A stretch of DNA of 64,000 nucleotides from JANJUB01 sp040081075 (GTDB lineage Bacteria > Armatimonadota > Fimbriimonadia > Fimbriimonadales > Fimbriimonadaceae): the NCBI GenBank assembly GCA_040081075.1, contig JBEBHJ010000002.1, positions 1 through 64,000 of the forward strand, in the 5' to 3' direction. How positions within the stretch are numbered: position 1 is the stretch's first letter; the number at the start of each line of letters is the position of its first letter. Below the pieces are notes generated by a model. It saw only the letters and a list, made by a program, of their open reading frames with translations, was not told where the DNA came from and did not search any database. Shown here one piece after another: positions 25,609-32,505 of this stretch. The position numbers and the translations under genes were made by a program.

Positions 25609-26034
25609 ATGAAATCACTGCGCTACGGATGGCTCGGAATGCTCTTGCTGGGTTCAGCAATGGCAGCGGCGGCCTTTAACCCGGTTGGAGTTTGGAAACC
25701 CGGGCTTCAACACGGCAAACTTTCGGCGGCAGCTGCGAAGAAGATTAAGCAGCAAAAAGCCGTTATCTCGGCGGGCTCATTCAAAATCAATAAAGACAAG
25801 ACCTTTGGTCTTTCTTTGGCGGGGAGAGTGATGCTTGGGACGTGGACTTTGAAGGGCGATGTGCTTTCCATTACCGTTAAGGAAATTCTGGGCAAGCAAG
25901 CTTCTGATGTAGCGAAGATGCCCTCATCTGAGCGCATGGGTCAGTTCAAAATGCTCAAAGATGGGACCATGATGAGCCTGCCTGATCACGGCCCTGGTGA
26001 GCCGCGCATCATGTGGCGAAAGTCCAAGGCCTAG
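25609..26034 (+). CDS. Small exported protein of unknown function
   Basis: 141 residues from the ATG at 25609. A signal peptide (WLGMLLLGSAMAAAAF) leads into a small beta-rich domain: FNPVGVWKPG, then FKINKDKTFGLSL, VMLGTWTLKGDVLSITV and FKMLKDGTMMSLPD. The pattern (kinetics of a G-x-W start, then repeated strands) is like lipocalin-type or META/DUF domains that end in short beta strands, but no family can be named. A TATATT hexamer at 25594-25599 favours this ATG over the ATG at 25600, which directly abuts it. Its stop codon interlocks with that of the convergent reductase gene. Confidence 0.6.
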   Translation: MKSLRYGWLGMLLLGSAMAAAAFNPVGVWKPGLQHGKLSAAAAKKIKQQKAVISAGSFKINKDKTFGLSLAGRVMLGTWTLKGDVLSITVKEILGKQASDVAKMPSSERMGQFKMLKDGTMMSLPDHGPGEPRIMWRKSKA

Positions 26035-27005
26035 ACAAGGTCAGAAGCAGCGACGGTCGCGGCTTCGATCTTCGCGATCAACTCATCGTCCAAACGCTCC
26101 GCAACTTCGGCGGCCACCAAGTTTTGCTTCAGTTGATCGAGGTTGCTCGCACCTAAGATGACCGTTGAGACATTCGGTTTCTTGAGACACCATGCCAGAG
26201 CCAATTGGCCCACAGTGCATCCAACTTCTTTGGCCACTGCCGACAGGCGATTCGTAGCTTCTATGCGATCTTGAGTTAACGAATCGCGCAACCATTCCAT
26301 ACCAGGAACGGTCATTCGCGAACCTTCGGGGATGCCATCGGCGTATTTTCCGGTAAGAATCCCGCTAGCGAGCGGGCTCCAGATTGTGGTCCCCATCCCG
26401 TATTCATCAAAAATGGGAGCGAGGCCCTTTTCAAAACTTTGGCGGTGGAAAAGATTATATTGGGGTTGCTCCATGACGGGCTTTCGGAGGTTGTATCGCT
26501 CGGCAACCTCGTAGGCTTCCTTGATCTCCGCCGCCGTCCATTCGCTGGTTCCCCAGTACGTTGCGGCTCCGATCTCGACGATATCGTGCATCGCCCAAAC
26601 GGTCTCTTCAATGGGTGTTTCTGGGTCGGCTCGATGACAGAAAATCAGGTCAACGTAGTCTAATCCGAACCGCTCCAGAGATTGGTCAATGCCATCGAGA
26701 AGGCGCTTTCGGTTCAGACAGTTCTTTTCGTTTGGTCCATCGTGCAATCCCCAAAAGAATTTGGTGGAAACCACATAACTTCCCCGCCGCCAATCGAGCA
26801 TTCGCAGAGCCTCACCCATGATCCGCTCGGATTCTCCCCGAGCGTAGACCTCAGCATTGTCAAAGAAATTGATTCCCGCTTCGTAGGCGTGTTGCATCGT
26901 TTCGGCAGCGGTTTCAACGGTGAGTTGGTTTTTGAAAGTGACCCATGATCCGAGAGAGAGCTCGGAAACTTTGAGGCCGCTGCGGCCGAGACGACGGTAG
27001 TTCAC
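26031..27005 (-). CDS. Aldo/keto reductase (Kv-beta/YghZ-like)
   Basis: 324 residues, a TIM barrel. MNYRRLGRSGLKVSELSLGS opens the family. The catalytic Asp and Tyr are in FFDNAEVYARGESE near residue 50, Lys in VVSTKFFWG near 82, and His in DLIFCHRADPETPIEE near 123. ILGASNLDQLKQNL near 285 contacts NADPH. It reduces aldehydes or ketones with NADPH; the WGL-type segment points to the potassium-channel beta-subunit/YghZ subgroup. The GTG start is preceded by CATAAT 6 nt upstream, in the region shared with the divergent HIT gene. Confidence 0.92.
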   Translation of the reverse strand: MNYRRLGRSGLKVSELSLGSWVTFKNQLTVETAAETMQHAYEAGINFFDNAEVYARGESERIMGEALRMLDWRRGSYVVSTKFFWGLHDGPNEKNCLNRKRLLDGIDQSLERFGLDYVDLIFCHRADPETPIEETVWAMHDIVEIGAATYWGTSEWTAAEIKEAYEVAERYNLRKPVMEQPQYNLFHRQSFEKGLAPIFDEYGMGTTIWSPLASGILTGKYADGIPEGSRMTVPGMEWLRDSLTQDRIEATNRLSAVAKEVGCTVGQLALAWCLKKPNVSTVILGASNLDQLKQNLVAAEVAERLDDELIAKIEAATVAASDLV

Positions 27006-27027
27006 CCGACTATTATGGCGGAACTGC

Positions 27028-27033
27028 TAAAAT
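27028..27033 (+). promoter_or_regulatory. -10 hexamer before the HIT gene
   Basis: TAAAAT, 5 nt before the ATG at 27039. It lies only 22 bp from the divergent gene's start codon and supports the shorter HIT start. Confidence 0.5.
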
Positions 27034-27038
27034 CAAGA

Positions 27039-27365
27039 ATGCCCACGATCTTCACGAAGATCATCAATCGCGAAATTCCCAGCGATATTGTTTATGAGGA
27101 TGCCTACTGTGTGGCTTTTCGAGATATTGAGCCCAAGGCGCCCGTTCATATTTTGATTGTGCCTCGTGCCGAAATTGCGGGTGTAGCGAGTGTGCCCGAC
27201 GAAGGTGATCACACTCACCTGTTGAATGCCGCGCGGAAGGTGGCGGAAGAACAGGGGCTCGAGAGTTACCGTTTGGTGATCAACCAGGGGGCGGATGCGG
27301 GTCAGACGGTTTTTCACTTGCACGTGCACCTATTAGGAGGGGGACCTCTTGGCGATTTCGCCTAA
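27039..27365 (+). CDS. HIT-family nucleotide-binding protein (HINT-like)
   Basis: 108 residues, normal for bacterial HINT. It starts MPTIFTKIINREIPSDIVYE, has AFRDIEPKAPVHILIVPR near 30-47, and ends with the histidine triad VFHLHVHLLGG. Such proteins hydrolyse adenosine phosphoramidates and similar nucleotides. The frame can be extended to 27015, but the ATG at 27039 gives the canonical N-terminus and has TAAAAT 5 nt before it. Its end overlaps the next gene by 17 bases. Confidence 0.93.
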   Translation: MPTIFTKIINREIPSDIVYEDAYCVAFRDIEPKAPVHILIVPRAEIAGVASVPDEGDHTHLLNAARKVAEEQGLESYRLVINQGADAGQTVFHLHVHLLGGGPLGDFA

Positions 27366-28077
27366 GACTCCGCTTATTTCTGAATCCGTTTCCGCCCTCA
27401 AGGGCATTCCGATACGAGACAATGGCGAGCCACTTGTTGACTTCTTGGAGGCGTGTCCGCTTTTGGTTTTGGATCAGCCGCGATTCACCTACCGCCGCGA
27501 AACCCTCGTTCGCGAATCAGTCGCACGGATGCTCGATGAGGCAACTCGGCGCCTTCCGGATGGCTACAAGTTGGCAATCGTGGAGGGTTGGCGCGCTCAG
27601 CATATTCAGCGCCGAATGCACGCGGGGATTAGAAAGCGACTCCAAGCGAAACACCCAGATTGGAGTTCGACGAAGTTAACTCGGATCGCAAATCAATTCA
27701 CGGCCCCGGTTGATCGACGGGTACCGCCGCCTCATTCCACGGGGGGCGCGGTCGACGTCATTTTGATCAAACCTGACGGTAGTTATCACGATCACACCAG
27801 TCCATTTGATCGCTATGACGAGAATTGCTACTATGCGGAATGCCCGGGCTTATCGGATCGGGCCAAGGAAACAAGGCGTATTTTGCGCGCAGCCCTTCTT
27901 CCCACAGGGCTAACCAACTATCCTTCCGAGTATTGGCATTGGAGCTATGGCGACCAGGGTTGGTCGTATCGGGGCGGGCATGAATGTGCGATTTATGGCC
28001 CGACCGAACCGCCCGGATTTGAACCTGCGCCGGAAGATTTGGTTGACGAGCCGCTTGTATTGATTGAGGTTCGGTAG
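27349..28077 (+). CDS. D-alanyl-D-alanine dipeptidase, VanX/DdpX-like (M15D)
   Basis: 242 residues. Zinc and catalytic motifs match the family: PHSTGGAVDVILI near 125 (His and Asp ligands) and SEYWHWSYGDQGW near 195 (catalytic Glu and ligand His); an IVEGWRAQ stretch near 81 supplies the conserved Arg. The family splits D-Ala-D-Ala, recycling peptidoglycan or, in resistant strains, supporting vancomycin resistance. There are no vanHA genes here and the genome is Gram-negative, so peptide recycling is more likely. The TTG start lies within the HIT gene, after AGGAGG. Confidence 0.85.
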   Translation: MAISPKTPLISESVSALKGIPIRDNGEPLVDFLEACPLLVLDQPRFTYRRETLVRESVARMLDEATRRLPDGYKLAIVEGWRAQHIQRRMHAGIRKRLQAKHPDWSSTKLTRIANQFTAPVDRRVPPPHSTGGAVDVILIKPDGSYHDHTSPFDRYDENCYYAECPGLSDRAKETRRILRAALLPTGLTNYPSEYWHWSYGDQGWSYRGGHECAIYGPTEPPGFEPAPEDLVDEPLVLIEVR

Positions 28078-28082
28078 GAAAC

Positions 28083-29567
28083 CTAGATTCCCGATTCTAG
28101 ATGTTCGAGGCCGCCATCCTTCGGAAGTTTTAACTTTTTGTAATGCTCATGCGCGGTCTCAAAGCTCATGGTGGGGTTCGAGTGTTTTAGATCTTTGAAG
28201 CCGAGCATGAGATCGAAAAAGGTGTAGTTGGATACGACGCCTTTGATCAGTTCAGAGCCCGGTCCAACGGAGATGACTTGGACGTGGTCGCAGGTGTGGT
28301 TTCCACTTGTCCAGGTCACTTTACAATGGTTGCCAAGGATCGCACCAACCACGCCGCTCTTTGAGTTCAGAAACTTCATATTCTTCAACGGTGCGCCGCC
28401 GGTGATCGCGTCCGTCACCGTGGCGGTCTCGTCCGCTGATAGCTCAACGCCGAGTTTTTCGACGAACCGATCTTTGACTTGGGTTGCGGTTGAGTCTTTC
28501 CCAAGCGAGTCAATCACCGCCGTGACAGACGATTTCATCCCGGCAAGGACACTTAGGCCCATGGTCGAATCGAAATACTCTGTTCCATCGCCATTAAGTG
28601 AGGGGCCACCGGTAGCGTGGTCGGCGGTGATGATCACCAGCGTTTCCTTATCCGCCAGCGCAAAATCGACGGCAACCTTCACGGCTTCTTCAAATGCGAT
28701 TTGGTCAAAGATCATGGCGGAGACATCGTTGGCATGGGCGGCATGATCAACCTTTCCACCTTCGATCTGGAGGAGGAATCCACGCTTGCCGCCCTTGAGA
28801 GAATCAATGGCGACTTGAGCCATTTGGGCTAGGGTGGGAACCGTTTTTTGGAGCTCTGGGTCATGATCTCGATCGATGGAGTACGGGACATGGGAATCGG
28901 AGAAGATTCCGAGCAGCTTTCCGCCGGGTTGTGCGCTCAGGTCGCTCCTGGTTCGGCACACCTTAAATCCGGCGGAGCGGAACTTCTCGTAGATATCGGT
29001 TTTGTCGGCCCGCTTGGTTGGATCAAAAAACTTGTTTCCTCCGCCCAGCAGCACTTGGACTCCGGAGGTGAGATAGCTCTCTGCGATCTCTTGCTCGTTG
29101 CCTCGGGCGATGTTGTTTACGGCGAATCCAGCGGGGGTGGCGTGGGTCATCGTGGTCGTGGTGACTAAGCCACATCTAACTCCAGCGGCGCTCATGATGC
29201 CAACGATAGGGTCGAGTTTGGTCCTGTCGGGATACATGTTGAGCATCCCATTCCAGATTCGTCGACCGCTGCCCCAAGCGCTACTGGCGGCGGCGGAGTC
29301 AGTGACAATCGAGCTTAGCGCGCGGGTTTCTTGCAGCGCGGAATGCGCGAACGGTTGACTTTGAAGCCATGCCCAATACGACGATTTACCCAGAACTTGT
29401 TGCTGATAATAATCGACAATCGTAGGCACCTGAACGGCCATTCCGTCGGCAACACAAAAGATAATGTTTTTTGGCCGAGCGGGAAGGCGATCAAGGAGGG
29501 CCTCCAGGTTGGGAGCTATCAAGCCCGCCGCTCCGAAACTCAATAGTGAACGCCTGGAAATGTCCAT
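28083..29567 (-). CDS. Alkaline phosphatase, Tat-exported
   Basis: 494 residues. The N-terminus MDISRRSLLSFGAAGLI carries the twin-arginine motif, so it is exported folded. The phosphatase core has FCVADGMAVQVP (metal-binding Asp), IVTDSAAASSAWGSG with the nucleophilic Ser near residue 90, LLQIEGGKVDHAAHANDV near 265 and VIITADHATGG near 310. It releases phosphate from organic esters in the periplasm. The ATG has TAGCAT 6 nt upstream. It is divergent from a Met-rich exported protein gene, 74 bp apart. Confidence 0.92.
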   Translation of the reverse strand: MDISRRSLLSFGAAGLIAPNLEALLDRLPARPKNIIFCVADGMAVQVPTIVDYYQQQVLGKSSYWAWLQSQPFAHSALQETRALSSIVTDSAAASSAWGSGRRIWNGMLNMYPDRTKLDPIVGIMSAAGVRCGLVTTTTMTHATPAGFAVNNIARGNEQEIAESYLTSGVQVLLGGGNKFFDPTKRADKTDIYEKFRSAGFKVCRTRSDLSAQPGGKLLGIFSDSHVPYSIDRDHDPELQKTVPTLAQMAQVAIDSLKGGKRGFLLQIEGGKVDHAAHANDVSAMIFDQIAFEEAVKVAVDFALADKETLVIITADHATGGPSLNGDGTEYFDSTMGLSVLAGMKSSVTAVIDSLGKDSTATQVKDRFVEKLGVELSADETATVTDAITGGAPLKNMKFLNSKSGVVGAILGNHCKVTWTSGNHTCDHVQVISVGPGSELIKGVVSNYTFFDLMLGFKDLKHSNPTMSFETAHEHYKKLKLPKDGGLEHLESGI

Positions 29568-29628
29568 TTGGATATGCTACTTCATTCCACGTCTTCGAAA
29601 GATTAAAACGATCTTAAGGGTTCATCCG

Positions 29629-29634
29629 TATAAT
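29629..29634 (+). promoter_or_regulatory. -10 element before the Met-rich protein gene
   Basis: A perfect TATAAT, 7 nt before the ATG at 29642, so the mRNA is probably leaderless. The divergent alkaline phosphatase has TAGCAT (29574-29579 on the minus strand) in the same intergenic region. Confidence 0.6.
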
Positions 29635-29641
29635 TCCAGTA

Positions 29642-30319
29642 ATGAAACTTACTCGTTTATTTGCGGCCGGAGCGGTCGCAATCGTTTCCGTTAGCGCACA
29701 AGCCCAGATATCGAAGCAGGGCGCCGGCTATCTGTTTCGCCTAAAGTTTAAGCCAGGGGCAGTCGTTAAGCAAAAGATGGTCATGAATATGAACATGGGG
29801 ATGCAGCAAACGATGACGAGCACGATTTCGCAAAAGGTGATCAGTGTTGACAGTAAGGGAGTTGGAACCCTTAAGGTGACGACAAGCGGAATGGCGATGA
29901 ACGGGAAGCCGTCCAATATGGGGGCACAAACCGCAACGGTAAAAATGGATTCAAGGGGTGCCGCCGTTGGTCAAGCCACGAGCGCGGGCAACTTTGGAAG
30001 CATGATGATGCCCAAAGATGCGATCAAGGTTGGAACCAAGTGGACGGGCGAAGTGAAAGTGCCCCAAGCTCAGGGGACGATGAACGCGAACTACGTGTTT
30101 AAGGGTGTCCGAACGATTGGTGGCATCCAAGTTGCCGAAATCGGTCTGACGATGAAGATGTCTGGAATGATGCCGTTGACGGGAACGGGCACCATGTTCG
30201 TGCGCACGGACAACGGAATGAGCCACAGCATGAGCATGAAGATGAGTGGCAACTTTAGCGCGGGTCAGGGCGGGAAGCCAATCCCGGTCACTATGAACAT
30301 CACCATGACTCCGGCTTAG
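29642..30319 (+). CDS. Methionine-rich exported protein of unknown function
   Basis: 225 residues with a clear signal peptide (LFAAGAVAIVSVSAQAQ). I count 26 methionines, about 12 percent, clustered in KMVMNMNMGMQQTM, GSMMMPKD, MKMSGMM and MSHSMSMKMSG. No Cys is present. The fold seems beta-rich, with repeated strands such as GTLKVTTSGMAMNG and GTKWTGEVKVP. The layout resembles exported domains that average a quantity and re-emit it, but no family can be named. Met clusters of the MxMxM kind bind Cu(I) in some periplasmic proteins, which is only a suggestion here. It has a strong -10 before it and a terminator after it. Confidence 0.7.
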   Translation: MKLTRLFAAGAVAIVSVSAQAQISKQGAGYLFRLKFKPGAVVKQKMVMNMNMGMQQTMTSTISQKVISVDSKGVGTLKVTTSGMAMNGKPSNMGAQTATVKMDSRGAAVGQATSAGNFGSMMMPKDAIKVGTKWTGEVKVPQAQGTMNANYVFKGVRTIGGIQVAEIGLTMKMSGMMPLTGTGTMFVRTDNGMSHSMSMKMSGNFSAGQGGKPIPVTMNITMTPA

Positions 30320-32487
30320 TGAGCCGTGAAAGGGCTCCTCATGATCGGGAGGAGACTTGAATAGTCATCCGTCCAGGCTTTTACGCCTGGACGTTTTTTT
30401 GCGGTCGGCCAGATTGGACTTGATTCAAATGCTGACCAATCGTTGCCTTTTGCCCCACAGATCACCCAAACCGACTTATTCCGACCAGGTTCCTTCCCGA
30501 TCTCGTAGCGAGTTTCGTCGCATACGTAGGCTCGATAGTTGACGACATCGGCAACGGCGGCGACTACGGGCTCAAGGTCGAGATATTTGTTAGATATATG
30601 GACGCACAGAAACCCGTTGGGCTTAAGGCGTTTTTGATAGATTTGGAAGGCCTCAACGGTGAGCAAGTGCGCAGGTACCGAGTCGGAAGAAAACGCGTCG
30701 ATCAACAAAATGTCGAATTCTGGTTGATCTTGCTCGAGGCTCAGGCGGGCGTCGCCCAGCACGATCTTGGGTTTTGATTTTGCTTTGGTAAGGCAAGTGA
30801 AGAGCTCCGGATTCCACGCCATTTTCTCCACGATGGGGTCAATTTCGAAGAATGTCCAGTCTTCGCCGGGGCGGGACCAGAGCGCCATAGAGCCAACCCC
30901 TAAACCAACCACGCCGATGCGAGCATCCGCTGCTCGGGTGGCCATTGCGGGCTTCAGCGGCCCGGCCGGATGGTAATAGGTTGTTGGGGTGAGTTCGGTT
31001 TCATCGAAGGATTGCTTTCCATGCAAAATCCGCCCATTCATGAAGTTGTGGGTTTTGCCGACGGATTCCACCCGATGAACTCCGAAAAAGCTCCGGCCCG
31101 AGAAAATAGTCTTCCTCACCGTTTGATTGTTGTAAACACCCACAAAGGTCATAGCCGCAACGGTGAGCGCGAATCGGAGCGGTCGGGCGGCGCAAATGAT
31201 GGTCGCGAGGCATCCAACCGCAATGAGGGGCGGGATCGCGGTGTTGTTCGAAACCATCGAGAAGTTCCGTTGAAGGTAAATCAACCCAATCATCGTGCCG
31301 AAAATCCCGAAGGGAACCGCCACATCAAGGAGTAACAGCGATTTCGTCCACTCTTTGACTCGAGCGGGGATCGCGAGGGCGAGAAGCACCAAGATGAGGC
31401 TGTACTCAACGACTTGGACAAAGATTACGGGGGCGATGAGCGCGTTGAAGATACCGCCCAACACGCCACCAAACGACATGATGAGGAAGAACTCCGTAAG
31501 TTGCCTCGGCTCCGGCTTATCCTTGGCCAATTCTCCGTGGCACAGCATGGCTCCGATGAACAGCATGAGCAGATGGGCGGGGAAAATTACGATGTTCGGC
31601 ATGCGCATTTTCATTCCCATGATCGCCACAAATAGCAGCCCGGCGAGCGCATAGGGCGTGATCATCACGATGAGACTGTGCTTGATCGGGGGCCGGTTTG
31701 CGAACACAAAAATCATCGTTAGGAGATAAATCGCCAAAGGGATAACCCACAAGAGGGGCATCACAGCGATATCGGTGGTGAGAAACGTTGTAACTCCGAT
31801 AAAGTGACTGGAAGGAATAAAAGCGAGGAATATCCAGCGTAGTTTGCGTTTCCACTCGATGGGCTGGGGGGCAGAGTCGGCTTCGACTTCCTCGACCGCA
31901 CTGGGCTTGGTTGAACTAGTTTTGGCAATGGTCACTACAAAAAGGGCGAAGAGCAAAACATAGCCGCCCGTCCAAATTTGACTCTGTTGAACCGTTGTAA
32001 GGTTGGGCTCGATAAGGAATGGGTAGCTCAATAACCCCAGGAAACTGCCCACGTTACTGGCGGCATAGAGCGAATAGGGGTTCTTGCCGCCCGATCGAGC
32101 GAACCACGCCTGAACGAGGGGAGAACTTGCGGAAAGGACAAAGAAAGGCAGGCCCACGCTGAGCGCCATCGTCATCATCATCCATGGAATCGGGCTTGAC
32201 TGGGTGGGCGGTCTGAGTCCAGAATTGAAATACAACGGCAGGACCGCGAACGGTAGCACCAGCATTACCATGTGAAAGACCAATTGGCGCTTGAGGCTGA
32301 AGTGCTTGGTCACCAGGTGAGAATAGAGATAGCCCAAGAGCAAGGCGCCTTGGTAAAAGACCATTGCGGTATTCCAAACTGAAGGGGAGCCGCCCAAAAT
32401 CGGGAGCAACATTTTAGCCACCATTGGCTGGATGCTGAAAAGCAAAAAGGCGCTGATAAGAAGGGTGAGCGAACAGATAGCCGCCAT
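30316..32487 (-). CDS. Membrane transporter-like protein fused to a spermidine synthase-like domain
   Basis: 723 residues. The first 450 or so are hydrophobic and hold many membrane helices (LLISAFLLFSIQPMVAKMLLPILGG at the start is split by the usual PMVAK motif of this fusion family). The last 230 form a Rossmann domain: RIGVVGLGVGSMALWSRPGE, FFEIDPIVEKMAWNPELF, KIVLGDARLSLEQDQPEFD and LLIDAFSSDSVPAHLLT, as in spermidine synthases. The fusion is common in several phyla but its reaction is unproven; it may make or move polyamine-like compounds. It lies 18 bases after priA on the same strand. Its 3' end holds a plus-strand terminator of the convergent gene. Confidence 0.85.
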   Translation of the reverse strand: MAAICSLTLLISAFLLFSIQPMVAKMLLPILGGSPSVWNTAMVFYQGALLLGYLYSHLVTKHFSLKRQLVFHMVMLVLPFAVLPLYFNSGLRPPTQSSPIPWMMMTMALSVGLPFFVLSASSPLVQAWFARSGGKNPYSLYAASNVGSFLGLLSYPFLIEPNLTTVQQSQIWTGGYVLLFALFVVTIAKTSSTKPSAVEEVEADSAPQPIEWKRKLRWIFLAFIPSSHFIGVTTFLTTDIAVMPLLWVIPLAIYLLTMIFVFANRPPIKHSLIVMITPYALAGLLFVAIMGMKMRMPNIVIFPAHLLMLFIGAMLCHGELAKDKPEPRQLTEFFLIMSFGGVLGGIFNALIAPVIFVQVVEYSLILVLLALAIPARVKEWTKSLLLLDVAVPFGIFGTMIGLIYLQRNFSMVSNNTAIPPLIAVGCLATIICAARPLRFALTVAAMTFVGVYNNQTVRKTIFSGRSFFGVHRVESVGKTHNFMNGRILHGKQSFDETELTPTTYYHPAGPLKPAMATRAADARIGVVGLGVGSMALWSRPGEDWTFFEIDPIVEKMAWNPELFTCLTKAKSKPKIVLGDARLSLEQDQPEFDILLIDAFSSDSVPAHLLTVEAFQIYQKRLKPNGFLCVHISNKYLDLEPVVAAVADVVNYRAYVCDETRYEIGKEPGRNKSVWVICGAKGNDWSAFESSPIWPTAKKRPGVKAWTDDYSSLLPIMRSPFTAH
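30371..30400 (+). terminator. Rho-independent terminator of the Met-rich protein gene
   Basis: A perfect 8-bp stem (GTCCAGGC with GCCTGGAC), a 6-nt loop and then G plus seven T. It lies 51 bases past the Met-rich gene, inside the coding end of the opposite-strand fusion gene, where it encodes KKRPGVKAWTDD. Confidence 0.88.
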
Positions 32488-32505
32488 ACGGTTAGTTCGG
32501 ACGGA

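Noticed and set aside
27349..28077. A vancomycin-resistance cluster, from the VanX-like dipeptidase
   Set aside because: No vanH, vanA or vanRS genes are near, and the organism has lipid A and an outer membrane, so a recycling role is more likely.
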